Assembly: GCA_019054805.1 (NCBI GenBank)
Contig: JAHQIY010000019.1
Span: 650,001-714,000 of the forward strand
Reading direction: 5' to 3'
Source: Brachionus manjavacas
Lineage: Eukaryota; Rotifera; Eurotatoria; Ploima; Brachionidae
Length of the DNA: 64,000 bases
Every line of letters starts with the position of its first letter. Within the stretch, counting starts at the first letter, position 1. Under the pieces are notes generated by a model. It made no database searches, had not been told where the DNA came from, and saw only the letters and a program-made list of their open reading frames with translations. Position numbers and translations under genes: made by a program. This document shows, piece by piece, positions 1 to 13,020 of the stretch.

Positions 1-1
1 T

Positions 2-58
2 TCCCAAGAGAACGAAGCCATCAAACAAAGCAAGAAGAAAAAAGTCAAAAAAAAATAA
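2..58 (+). CDS. possible C-terminal end of a gene entering from the left edge
   Basis: The first 58 bases read without interruption in frame 2 as a short, lysine-rich tail ending in TAA at about 56-58, and the base composition is less AT-rich than the following kilobases. A basic KKKK-type end is common in nuclear or ribosome-associated proteins, but nothing here identifies a family. It is on the opposite strand to the PKC gene at 5.0-6.5 kb, whose missing exons should lie to the left, so one of the two readings may be wrong or one gene lies in an intron of the other. Weak call. Confidence 0.22.
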   Translation, partial: SQENEAIKQSKKKKVKKK

Positions 59-3000
59 TCTAATAAATTAGATAAATAAATCAAACAATCAAGTGATAAT
101 CAAATAAAAACTATCGATTTTCTTTTCTATGCTCATTTATAAAAGTATGTAGCTGATAGATGATGTGCGTGATCTTGAGTGTGTACACAAAATATTAGTA
201 AAAAATATACATATTCTTTTTTGCTTTTAAATTATTGATTATTTTTCAACTTTTGCCATAATTACTATTTATTGCCATGAACCTAATTCAAGGCATTTAA
301 ATATCCTGTGGCGGAATTTCTTATTGAGCTTGGCATTTTTGTTAAGTATGCATCCGAAATTTTTTCTTCTAAACCATTGCTGTTTGCTATTCAAATTAAA
401 TTACGTCATTTAATGTCAAAGTAGATCGTGATCATGACAAGCGTCTAATCTGAATTTGTTGAGCCTTTTTTTCTTAAATTTGGATTTAATTATTCATTAG
501 GTTTAAGTGGCACGACTAAAACCATCATAATTTGTCGAAATTTAGTTCAAATTTATTTAAAATAAAATTTAATTAACTACATAATTTTTTTGTTTCTCTC
601 CCAAATTATTCATTTACATGATATCTCTCTTTGCAAGCATAATGAACACTCTCGTTTGGTCATTTTATCTCAACTACTTCCGGCAAGCAGTCGGATTAGG
701 ATCTAATTAATTTCTCTCACGAAAATATTTTTTTTCAAATCCAAAACAAAACTATTTTTAATCTACTTTTTCTTGATCTTTTGTATTACGTCAATTGAAA
801 TTTCATAACTAAAAAAGGCATAATTAGCAAAAATGACACTTGTGTAAAATGGAAAAATATTAGATTTTTAATTTTTTTTATCTTTTTCAAAAAAAGTGAA
901 AAATTTTCTTCAAAATTTACATTATAGTTTAGCTTGAAATTTTAATAACAAATATTTATTAATCTTAGACTCTTATATAACAACATCCTGGGTATATAGA
1001 TTCCAATCTTCGAACACAATAGACATCAATAATTTGGTTTAAGCTCTGCTAAACTTTTTTCTAAAGAATTAATTAAAATGAAAAAAAAATTATTTTTAGC
1101 TGTCGAGAATCTCAAGCGCAATTTAAGTTATTATTAAAAGCCAATTTTCTTTCAGAGCTTGAAATGTCTACATTTGAACAAATAAAGAATGATGCGAGTT
1201 TACTTTTATAATTAAATAATTATCTAAGACACCTATGGGTCCCATTTTTAATAATCAAATAGGCAAAATAAACTAATTAGAAAATTAAACTCAAACAACA
1301 TTAGGCAACTAGATGCTAAATGCTTTTCGAAATTGAGCTCTTTTTCAAATATTCATTTATTAAAAATTTACCTTCGGAAAAAAGATTTCAATCAGTCTGC
1401 ACACACTATTGCGTGACTTCAAAATTAATAAAATCATCAATTTTTTAACTTTGATTTGCTCAAGTTTAAAATTAAAAATTTTCAATAATGTTTAACTAAA
1501 TTGCGATTAACAAAATATAACTATTGATTCTTTAAGAAAATTTGCTTATGAGGAAATTAAAATTTTGTATACGTGACACTCTTTTTCTCTCAAAATAATT
1601 TTTTCAATGGCTTAATGGATTGTTTCAAAACAGATTATTTTTTTGACTCCTTCACTTGTTCCATTTTTCTTTCTTTTTGAGCACTCAAGGCATCGTTAAT
1701 CAGGAAAAAGAACTTTTTTTTTAATTAAATGGTAAAATAAATGAAAAAAGTGTATCATGCAGTAGTCCTTAAAAATAAAAAAAATCATCCAAATTGCTGA
1801 AAAATAATTCACTAAAGATTCTGGTTATCTATTTTTTTGAAAAATTGAAGACATAAAAATATAATTTCAATAAGGTACAATAACACATGAACATGGTGGC
1901 TCAATTCATCTAGAAAATCTGAAAGAAAAAAAATTATTTTTCAGCAATTTGAATGATTTTTTTTTTGTTTTTAGGACTATTTTGGTTTAAAAGTAAGAAC
2001 ACATGGACATTTTTACTTTTATCTATTAATAAAAAAGCTCACAATTTAATTTTAGACCTTCGAATAAGATTCGGAATTTTTTGTTTAAAAAAAAACAACT
2101 TAGCTAATTTAATAGTATATCATGTTAAATTTAATTAATTTAATAAACTATTTTACATATTCAGAATAGATGGTCTTGTTTTATCAATTTTGTTTTATTT
2201 TACAAATTGTGTTCTTCTATAAAACAGAGCTATTATTTTATAGATCCAAAGAGTTTATTATGTTAAATATTGATTTTTGGTAAAAATAATTAAAGATGAC
2301 AATTAATAGAAAATTTCTCGCCATTCATAAATTTTTAGTATTATTAGATTGTGTATGACACTTTTAACTGGAAATTGATCATCATTCAATCTTGCACAAT
2401 TCAAATTTTAGTTAAAACTAAATATCGCCCAGAGGTCTATTGGGTCTAGCAGAATCTAGAAAATATCACAACCGTAATTTAATCTAAATGGCATTGAAAA
2501 ATCAAATATAAGGAATAAAAGAAAGATTGTGACGCTTATAGACTGAATTTTGAAATTTTATGATATGAAATGAGATAATATGCCAATAAAATAGAAATTA
2601 AAATTTTTTTATTAAATTTTAGTATCATATATAGTTATTATTTGTTCCCCCTTTTTGAGGGAAGACTGATGTTTATGGCAAAGAAGCACGAGCAATACGC
2701 ACAATGGTAACAGTTTTTTTCTATAAATAAAGTTAAAGTTGTTTAAGCTGAAAAAAAATTGGTGTTTCTAAATTCAGCCGCTGTGAAAACTACATACTTT
2801 TTCTAAAATTTTAACGCCAATTTAAAGTATTAAAAGAAAAATTAGCTTGCAAAGTTTTTGCAGAGAGTGAATTTAATTTTAAAAATTTGCTCTCAGCTAT
2901 AACAAAATTTATTATTTAGAGAACTTTCAGAAAGAATTTTTTTTACGCAAATTACTTCAGCTCCAGTGTTTTTCACACCGATCTTTTCTTGTTACAAAAA

Positions 3001-5006
3001 TATTCAAAAATTAATAAGTATTTGGAAAAAAATCGCACTGATAGCGTTTGGGCTATAGACACTTATGTAAAAAAATGGGCTCAAACTGGTGCAATATTTA
3101 ATCTTTGCACTGTCTTAATTTAAAGTATTAAATATATAACTTTATATTGAAATCAATATTAATTTAAAATGTCTATTTGAAATATTAAGAGTGAATTGTA
3201 AAACTTTTATTTTATTTATTTAATTTTTTTTAAAATAAATGATCAAGTCAGTAACCATCTACTTTAGCTCTTTTGCAAGTTAATTAACTAATTTTTTATT
3301 ATCAGTACTTTAATTAACAAAAATTGTTGCGACATAACCACCCTTTATTTTTCAAAATACATCCTGCTGGAAATACTCACTGAATTTTATTTAGTTAAAT
3401 CAAAAAAAAATTTTCTTTGATAATTATTTTTGATAAAGTACTTTTAGCAATTAGTTTCATTACTCTCGTATAATTCTTATTTTTTTCTTTCCTTTAGTTG
3501 AAAATAACTCACAAAATACTTAAATATCACTACTTTTTAAATTTTCTAAAAACTTTCATATTGTTAATTTATTAAAATTTATATTAATAAATCATGTTTA
3601 TCATAAATTTTTATTAAAAATAATTAGTCGACTTTAAGGTCTGCGTCGACTCTATACTTATGTCATTTTTAAATAGTAATCTATAAAATTTTGTCACATT
3701 TCTTAGAAAACTTATTGCATTTTGCTCGTTCCTCGAGACTTACTAGAAGCACCACAGAGGTAATCGTGGACCTCCAGTACTCTTATTTAAATTACTTGTA
3801 TATTTACAATTGTACAAAAGTAATAATAAAATTTATCAAATAAAATACTTAAAAAAAAATAAAACAAACAAAAATAATTTCTTTGTTTTCCACTTAATAA
3901 ATTTGGTCAATTAAGGTAACCATAAGCATTTAAAAGTTTTAGAAAATCAGATAGAAAGTCTAAAAGAAAGCTAATGGAATCTTTTTTTTTTTAATTATTA
4001 TTCACCATTCTACATTTAAGTTATCATTTTGGTATTTTTTCTAGACCAAAATAAGAATCATTTATTTTTTGGTTAATTTGAAGGATTTAGATTTAATTGT
4101 AAAAAAAAATTTAGGATTTTAGAAAATTCTTCAGTTTTTATTCTAAAAAGTGAGAATTTAATGCAAAATTTTTTTTTAATCTTTAATTAAAAAGTATATT
4201 TTAATCTTAACCAATTAAACATTTAAATAATTCATATATTGATCTCGAAGAATATAAAATTAATAAGACTGAAAAAATACCTAAATAAATTGACTCACAA
4301 GCTTGCCGAATGGAAATAAAAATTCATTTATTTTTTCGACCAAGAATTTCAAATATCAACTAATTAATTTCATTACAACATCTTAAGTAACCCAATTTTA
4401 AACTAATAAAAAAAATTACTTATACATCATAAAACGCTTTAATGGCATTTTTATCTTCAAACAAATGAATAAAAGTAAAATTACTTTTATTTTTTCTAAA
4501 AAATTATAATAAAAATTAATTGCATGTAATATTTTAATAATTTTTTTAAATTAAATTCTAAAATTTACTTTTAGGCCTCAAACACCGGAAATAAATTAAT
4601 AAAATTAAGCAAAACTTATTTTAACCCCAGATTCGAGTTGGCTTAGCTAATTAGATAAAAATAAAAAAATTTAACTAGATATAATTAAATTCTAATATTT
4701 TTTTTCAAAATTAGCTTTCAAATATTAAGTGATAGTTTAATTGTTAGAGAGAAATTTTGATATTGACATTTTTTAATAAATCTGAAAAAGCTCGTAAAAT
4801 CAGAGTTAGAAAAAGATTGTAGGTAAGCTGAAGCAAATTCGTGCAAACACTAAAATCAGGCAAATAATTAAATTAGAAGAGTTTGTGTTCATGAACGAAA
4901 ATATTGATTATTTTCGCATTTGGTTTAGTTGGTAAAATAATGGAAAAAAATCGATATTTTCTCAGACAATTTCATGCCACATTACACAAGCAATTAAGAT
5001 ACGCAT
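59..5006. other. AT-rich non-coding stretch
   Basis: Nearly 5 kb with no ORF that looks coding, no recognisable domain on either strand, and many homopolymer runs. If the PKC gene at 5040-6530 is functional, this must be intron (or contain very small exons that I could not see). One patch of higher GC around 3720-3785 was inspected and not assigned. The only structure I see is the inverted repeat at 1763-1979. Confidence 0.5.
1763..1979. repeat. imperfect inverted repeat (foldback, MITE-like)
   Basis: The segments 1763-1809 and 1932-1979 are near reverse complements of about 47 bases, sharing a core reading AAATTGCTGAAAAATAAT on the plus strand of the left arm. The spacer is about 120 bases. 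There is no ORF inside, so this looks like a small foldback or miniature transposon remnant. Confidence 0.5.
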
Positions 5007-5039
5007 CTATGCACTAATAGAATTACGACAAAGACTAAC

Positions 5040-6530
5040 CCATTCGGACATGGTTTTTTTGGGGCTCGCATTGTTGGCCTTGTTGGCCAACTCCTCAATG
5101 CCCAATGTGATCTCCCCCAGAACTAGTGACTTTTTTTCAGTCGAGCTTTTGGCAATAAATTGAATACATCTACCCGAGTAGACGTGACAGTCGAAACAAG
5201 AGCTCCACTTTGGATAAAAAGTCGGCTTTTTTTGCACTAGCAGGAATCTGCCTGATGCCAGTTTGCCATTAAGTTCTGCGTCATTGATTACTTTTTCACT
5301 GCCTTTTTATTCAAAAAATTAATTTTAAATAAAATTTGGTTTATTTTTTTGTATTTTTTCTTTATCAAAAAATTAAATTATTTTAATGAATGTCTTAAAT
5401 CAGATTTTTTTGTAAGAAAAATTAACTTTTTTTCCTAAATCTAAAATTCTAAATAATTTAGATAAATTTTTCTATTTTATTTTGTACTAATTTTTTTCGA
5501 TGATATATCGATTCATAGAAAATCAGACCAAACATAAAATTTTAATCATACAATTATACTTACTTTTGAAAAAAAATATTTAAAAAAATATCTATTAACA
5601 AATTAATAATTTTCTATAGAAATAATTCTATGAATCGTCCTTTTCTTTTTATAAGACTGAAAAACAATATTTCAAAAAATGACATTTTTTCAATTCAGTT
5701 TCAAGAAAATTTTTTTTATTATCCAAATAATTTTTTAAATCTTTATGAAAAAAAAGTAAATTTGACTGTATTTATCAATTTATAGAAAAATCAATTCAAA
5801 GGAAATTAAAAAATTAAAAAATTTTATTTTGGTCATGTCGATAATGCGATAAATGGTATCTTGTCAGTTTGGTGAACATTCTGATCAGACAACCGATGAT
5901 CACCAGATTGATGATCATTATTTTAAGAACCAGATTAAATCTAGATCACAAAAAATACCTCTCGAAAATTTTTTTCGAGAAATTTTCGAGAGAACAATTT
6001 CTGAATATATTTTTTTAATTTGTTGTCTTTGTAAAATTACGGAACATTATTATTAAAAAAAAATTAATTGATTAATCTCTATTTCTATTTAATCTTTTTA
6101 AAATTTTCTTTGGATCAAACGCAAAAAAAAAAGTAATTCAATTTCGCACTTTTTCAATGCTATTTCAAAAAAAGATTTTTGTTCTAAATTCAATTACAAA
6201 AAAATAAACTTTTTTATTAAAAAAATTTTTACTTTTACTAAAGTTGGTTGAGATCGAGACGGAAGTGGATTCCGAATTGTAGCTGGTGGTGTATTGAATG
6301 TCGAGTTTTTCATTCTTGACCATTTCTTTGATCTTGATGGCACAATAAATACTGCTAGGGCTGTTGGACGACGAGGTTGTGTTGGACGAAGCGGATGTGG
6401 ACGATACTAGCAACGATTCTTGTTTGTTGTCATAGTTTATGTTGGGCGCTGGGTCATACTCTATTAGCTTGACGCGTATGAAGCCAGTCTTTGACGCATA
6501 ATCCGATTTGGCACCGTTTTTGCTGTTCAT
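5040..6530 (-). CDS. novel-type protein kinase C (delta/theta-like), N-terminal C2 domain exons only
   Basis: Serine/threonine kinase gene of the novel PKC class, of which only the N-terminal C2-like domain is in view. Exon 1 runs 6530 to about 6233 (a donor at 6239 is equally possible) and starts at ATG 6528-6530. Exon 2 runs 5236-5040, opened by a CTAG acceptor and closed by a GTTAGT donor; phases agree (1 then 0). The joined protein carries YCAIKIKEM, then QKKPTFYPKWSSCFD and GRCIQF, then EWVSL, in the order of the PKC-delta C2 domain (CAVKMKE, VQKKPT-YPEW--FD, GRVIQ, FWLDL). This class of C2 does not bind calcium but binds protein partners. A Ser/Asn/Thr-rich run of about 20 residues is inserted before YCAIKI. 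The intron between the exons is about 1 kb, long for this window. C1 domains and kinase domain are not found; they should lie further left, beyond a very large intron. Confidence 0.75.
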
Positions 6531-8154
6531 CTAAATTTAAAAATCGATTTTTAACGAAAAATATTTTATCCTACTGTTTGAGCCTAGATGCTGATACATT
6601 AAATTATTGAGTATTTGTAGATAGCTTTCTATTTTTTAAATCAAATCTAATTTAATTTGATTATGTTGAATAGTCGAGTCACAAAGTGACTAATGATAAA
6701 TACATACAAAATTTAATCAATCAATGTTAATACAGTTAAAAGACCTAGATAAAAAAAGAAAATATTTTTTACCATTTATTTGGCTTATTTTAGCTACTAA
6801 TTAAGACTATGTTTGATCGGCTTACTAACATGGCTTAGCCGATTTTGTTCGTTTGCATTCTATTGTCAATATTTTACTCAGAAAATATTTTTATGGCCCT
6901 TAAATGTTAAGTAATATTTTAAAAGTCGCAATAAATTTTCTTTTTTATCTTACTTATCTTAAAAAATAAATCTAAAATCACAAATAAAAATAGCACTGCC
7001 AGTTTCGATGAAGTTTTTATCTTGTTTTATGTTTGACACAACTTTGAGATAAGTGCTCTAATCAGAAAAGATAAATTTTGAAAAATTTAAAAAAAACTTA
7101 TGAACTCTTCATTATTTGGTTTCTTTTTGATTGTCAGACAAAAAAAGAAACACCACTATGTTTTAAGAAGTAAAAAGGAACTGTATTTAGCAGATTTTTT
7201 TATATACTTTGGAATGATTTTGCCAAGCCTTTAAACGATTTTCAAATTTTTAATTTTTACCATTTCGTAGTTCAGCTGTCTAATTATTATTGACCAAAAT
7301 ATTAGGACACTGTGGGTTAGTTGAAATTGATTTGCAATATTTTTCACAATTTAAAAAAATTTTAAAATCTTAATTCATCAAAATTAACTTTTTAATTAAA
7401 TTTTTATTTTTTTTTAAATTATGCCAGATAGAGCTATAACAAAAATTAATTAAACACTAAAATATTAATAAATTTTTTTTTAAATAAATTTAGACAATTT
7501 TTGTTTTATTCGATTAGACATGCAAAAAAAAATTCAAATTGAGTAAAAAGTAAAAAGAATTTTCATATTTATTTTTAAGACATGATTTAACTAGTTAATC
7601 CATTACAATAATTCTAATTTAGGCCTGAAAAATATAATAATTAGAGGACTGAACTACGAAGTGGCGAAAAAAATTGAAATTTCATTCAAAAATTTGTCAG
7701 AATTATTCTAAAATTAAAAAAAATTCTCAATTGCTATAACTTTTAAATTTTTTTATACTCTCTGAAAAATCTACTTAGAATTGAGAAAAGAGAATTTATT
7801 TTAATTAAACTGTTCTATTAATTTTTGCTTTATTTGTAATTTAAATAAATTCATAATTTTATAATTAGTCTAAATAAATGAAGCGTTAATCAGTCTTGCG
7901 GGACTTGGGAACTTGCCTGTTGATTAACCTTGAAATTAAAAAAAATTGATTTTTATATGTAATCGTATATTTTGATAATACAGAATTAAAGATAATTAAT
8001 AATATTGGTAAATAGGGTTGAAGTGGCATTAATGTATAATAGATTTTATTAATTAAAAAAAGTCAACAAAACTAATTTTCATTAATTTGTAAGTAATTTT
8101 TTGTAAGCATTTGGTCAAATCAATTAGATTCCCTTTCATCATAAACAGCTATAT
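6531..8154. other. intergenic AT-rich sequence upstream of PKC
   Basis: No coding potential or repeat pair recognised. This should contain the promoter of the minus-strand PKC gene, but no clear TATA box or initiator can be singled out in such AT-rich sequence. Confidence 0.4.
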
Positions 8155-8356
8155 AAAAAAATGTGCCACTCCATTACAATTTATGTCTTCTAAACTTTCT
8201 TTTTTTTTTTTATTTTTAGCTTATTTACTTTATTTTGATTTTTTTATCTCATTTTATTAATTTTAATTTTATTTTTGATTTTGATTTTGAATTTTGAATT
8301 TATTATGAAGGAGCCCTAGCTCGGTACAGAAAACAAATAAATAAAAATAAATAAAT
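8155..8356 (+). mobile_element. 5'-truncated LINE copy: 3' UTR and AAATA-repeat tail
   Basis: This matches the 3' end of the LINE copies at 46.97-48.47 kb: a GTGCCA...CAATTTATGTCTT start, a T-rich block with TTTAGCTTATTTACT, the signature GAAGGAGCCCTAGCTCGGTA followed by CAGAAAACAAATAAATAAA, and an AAATA/AAAT repeat tail. Only the 3' non-coding end is present, as expected from incomplete target-primed reverse transcription. The strand is that of the element. Confidence 0.75.
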
Positions 8357-11300
8357 TTCCCAGCACTAATTATTACCTTTCTAAATATAAATTTCGATAT
8401 AAATATAAATTTAAATTTATGCTCCTTATAATAAGCTTAAGGTAATTTACTGAGATTAAAAATAAATACAGGAAATAATTGAAGCGTAAGTGTCAGTATT
8501 TAAGGCTGCACATCAATGTCAGCTTAAACTGATAGAACAAGTACGAATATAAAATTTAAAAATAAATCTAAAAAATTTCGTTTTCATTTAAATTCATTTT
8601 TAAATATATAAATTAAGATTTTAAATTGAAAAATTTATGAATGATTATATTGAAATTTACTAGAAAAAGTTCTAACGGGTAGCCAAAAATGGTTGACTTA
8701 AAATTCATTTAGAAAGATGGTGAGCCGACAATGATATAATAGTGAAATTTTGAGGATTTAACGCTTTTTTCTCTAGTTTCTAAAATTGATATTTTCATAA
8801 AACTTTCTTTTCAAAATTAGCCCGCTTTGGCTTATTCATTGACCCCTACCTACGACCTAGGTTTTCCTCTTAAGACACCACATAAAAAATGCGAGCTTAA
8901 TATATGATTTTGTAGAGAATTTTTTTATGATTAAAATTAGCTTTAGATTGATTTCTTCCGTCTAGTTTACGAGAAGATACAATCAAAAAACACCAAAAAA
9001 TGACCATTATTCTTAAATCTAAAAAACCTGGGTGTTTTATGTTTTTATCGAATAACTTTTGATTTATTCAAGGTATTATCTTAAAATTTTGTACAAATAT
9101 ATAATTGAATTTAAGATTTTAAATAAATATCTTTATAAAATAAAATCTTTTTTTGGGGTCATGATTTTCAGAATTTTTTAAGCTTTAGTGCTTGATACCA
9201 TTAAGTTGAAAACTTCCGAGAGAACAAGGGGAAGTTACTGAATAAAATACTTTTTTAAAGGCTCAAAGTTTATACTTTATTTTTATATAAAATATGTGAT
9301 AGTTCCCTTATCCTAATAAGAAAAAACAAATCCTTTTTTTAAATTTTATTGTGCATTCGATTTGTTTTTAAATTGTTTTCTCTTTTAAATTTTAAGTTTT
9401 TGAAAACAAATTTGAAAAAAAAAATTTTAAATAAAAATGGGACATTCATATAAGGAAAAAAAATTCCCTAAGCCCAAACCGTGATGGATAGATATCACAA
9501 TGGCTACTCTTTGTATTAATGTATTAATATAATGTAAATAATCAAAAACTCTGGTCTTGTTCCAGCTGAAATTAATAATATTAAAAATGCAAAATAAAAA
9601 ATTTTTATCAAAAAATTCTAATCAATATAATTTGAAAATTTGAGGAGTTTTAAAAATTAGAATAAAAAAAAAATAAAAATATTCTATGTTCTGAGTAGAT
9701 ATTAATAAAAATATGATTTTTCACCAGGAAGGTTGTTTGCTAATAATTTTACAAGTCTATTTGATGGCATCGTAATCCTGCGCCGAAATCCAATCTGCTC
9801 ATGTTTCTGCAATTCAATAACATCCGCTCAAAATTAAAATGTATATCGAACCATTAGGGGACAATCGGAACTAACTAATTTTCAATTAGAGTTGGAAATT
9901 TATAGAAAAAAGAATACAAGTAAAATTGATCATTGTGAAAGGATTATGGAACAAAGATGGAAGTACTGAACAGACATAAAAAAGAATTATTATGGTGAGT
10001 AAAAATAAAAAATTGAAATTTTATTAAACTTATGTAAATAATAATTTTTTTTTTATATTTTCATCAATTTCTACTATGATAATTCGAGTTGATAAAATTT
10101 TTTAATCAAACTAAATAAAATGCTTTTTACCTTTTTTATTATTGGAATTCTATTTCCATTTCAAGAAATGCTATGCAGATTTTAATTTTTTTTATAATTG
10201 GCTTTTATGGGATTTACTAAGCGGTCTTTTAATAAATTTACTAAATAAATGAATAATCAATTAAATAAGTCTGTAATTTGTCAAAATTTATCTATTTTAA
10301 TATTAAAAAATAAAAAAACTACCTAATGGAAATCTATTTTAGAACTGTTCTTAATATATATGTTGTGATATTGCATCACTAATTAAATCAAAACATATTT
10401 TGAAAATAATAATTATTTAAATAATCTAAATCTTCAAAACTGCTCAAATAGGGAATTGTGTATAATTTTATTAAAAAGGAAATAAATGAAATCGATTCAG
10501 TTTAAGGATCAGTTAATACATTCAATATATTATCTTAAATAATAAACCAACTTTTGAAAATACTCTGAAATGGAATTTTAATAGTTTATAGTGAATTTTT
10601 AAACTTTATTGCAGAAGATAGTTTTAAATGATTCTTTGAACGCATCAAATATTAAAAATAACAGAAAAAAGATACAAAATTTTTTCATTTTTGTTCTTTA
10701 AATTCGACTGAGCCGATCTTATTGATTCTGGTGATTGATTTTTCGAAAATTTGAATTTTTTGACAGAAGACTCAGATGTAAAAATATTAAGCAAAAAAAC
10801 ATTTACATAAAAAAAATTATGATTAATTAAATAAAATTTGTTTTGATACAAATATACTATAATTAAATGTTGGCATCTAACTTAAATGTTAGAAAATTAA
10901 ATTAACATTACTATTTTACGGATCAGACCTTCGAATCATTTTCATTTCATTAAAGTTTTGGTAAAAATTATTTAAATTTTTATGAGTTTTTATTAAAAAA
11001 AAAATTTGTTAATTTGGATAATAATCCATGAGGGTTTAAGCAAACTAAACGATAAAAAATAGTTAACCTTTTCTTCTTTTTTTTATTGCTGCCACTCTAA
11101 AGAACTTAAAAAAGGAAATTAATGCGATCATTTAATTTTCTATCCAGTGGTAAAAATTAATTAATAAACTTAATTTCCGATTTTAAAATGTACAGGATCC
11201 TTGTCAATAATAAATTTAAATTAAAATAAATATTTTAAAAAAAATCAATTCTAAAATTTTGATATGTCTCAAATTTCCACTTCTGTTTGATATTTAAACA

Positions 11301-13020
11301 CCAAATACCCAAAAATGATAAATAGGTTATTTTTAAACAAATCCTTAAAAAATAAAATCCTGCGACAGATTCTTTTCAATTTTTATCAGATTTCAACAAA
11401 AATGAGACAATAGTCTTGTGAGAAAAAGAAACATGCGGAATATGAGCCTGACTGCCAACGCTTAGCTCATTCCTATTTATACCAAGTTGAAGCTAATAAA
11501 GTCTTAGGGTTAATACTTTGAGCGATTAGAAGATCTAACCTGTTTGTGTGAAGCTTTGTCCTTTTAATCGCTATTCGACTGATAGGTATTCTGGTTGTCA
11601 TAAATCATTTTTAGCCGGCTGTGCTGCGTAGGCCTAGTCCATGCATTGAGTTTTGAATAGAGAGAAAAAAATAATTTAGAAGAGTATAGTTGTTGTGCTT
11701 AGTAATAAAAAGGTAAATTTTTTTGTTATAATATTTTAATTAGTTATGTAATTTTTACAAAATGTAAAATTTTCGAATGTAAATTTGATTGCCAAGAATC
11801 AAGAGCAATAGAAGATAACTTTTAAAATAAAACATAATTTCAAACTTATTTTCTCAATTATAATTTACCTAAAAGTAAAAAGCCATGCGACAAACAGATG
11901 CTTGAGCTTGTACTTGCACCCTTGAGATAATTGTTTTCTCTTTCCTAAAATTAGACACGAAAACACACGCAAACAAAAATCCTCGAGTACTTTGGCTAAT
12001 CTTTGATTTTAATTATCTAAGCCTTGAATTACATAAATCACGTGATCATAAAGACTCAGTTTTTTTGTTGCCGATATCGACAGAGAATTAGACGCAATTA
12101 AAAAAAGCTTATTTAAATGCCAAAAATTAATACTATTTCCCGTGAAATCTTATTCTCTAGCAAATTGTTAGAAATAAAAATTGATTTTTGAAAATAAATT
12201 AAATTTCTACTTTATGTTCTTTATCTTTAATCTACCTTAAAAAAATATAATTTTTTTGTAAAATTGAATTTTAAAAATTGAAATATTTTTTGTCAAAAGC
12301 TAATATGGATTTCAATGTTTTCTCAACAATCAACTAAATATAATTGCTAGTGGATTATCTGATGATTAGAGCAAATTAAGTCTAAACAAACAAAATATTA
12401 ACCATTAATTTTGAAATAATGAATCCTTAAATAAAATTTATAAATGATTAGAAATTACTAAAATTGTACCATTTTTGTTTAATTCTCCAAGTTTTTGCTG
12501 ATGGTTTCCCTAAGGTGAAAAATGAAATAAATTTTACGTTTTTAAAAAAGCTTCATCAAAAATCAATAATACTTTAAAAAATTAAATTTTTTTCTAATAT
12601 CTAGTTTTATTAAGAAAACAAGCTATTCTTTTTATTATAATTTTATGCTTGTTTAATCTCTTTTAAGTCAATATTTTTAAAGTATCAATTTATTTTCAAG
12701 TGCCTGGATTTACCTGCCTCAGTCACATTATCAATGAAAAATTTTTTTTATAAATAAAAATGTGTCTGAGTTTCCACAGCCATTTTTCTTTCAAATAAAA
12801 AAATATAAAAAAGTTTTCAAATTTGCTCGCCAGTTCAAATGGATTATTTAATTTTTTTTATCAAATAAAATAATGAAAATATTTTATCAAAAATGTTTTA
12901 GTGAGAAGAATGTTTTTCGTGGAAAAAAAATGATAAAATTTTATATTTATTTTTTTAAATAAAATTAAGAAAAAAGACTCAAAAACAAGAAAATACTTTG
13001 AATTCATTAATTTTTCTAAG
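8357..13020. other. AT-rich intergenic stretch
   Basis: No ORF with coding character. Slightly GC-richer islands at about 8840-8880, 9770-9840 and 11420-11660 interrupt the AT-rich background; I could not assign them to a gene, RNA or repeat. The short ORF on the minus strand at 10645-10851 starts at a non-ATG codon and has low-complexity composition, so I do not treat it as a gene. Confidence 0.4.

Noticed and set aside
3720-3790. GC-richer patch considered as a small PKC exon
   Set aside because: A short minus-strand frame with a possible donor exists, but its residues do not match the part of PKC that should follow the C2 domain.
5853-6056. 67-codon plus-strand ORF with TGATCA repeats
   Set aside because: Lies inside the PKC intron on the opposite strand, has no recognisable motif and ends in low-complexity sequence; its TGATCA and CTCGAAAATTT...AAATTTTCGAG palindromes explain the unusual look.
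10645-10851. 68-codon minus-strand ORF
   Set aside because: Starts at a non-ATG codon, composed mostly of F, N, K, S and I as expected of AT-rich random sequence.
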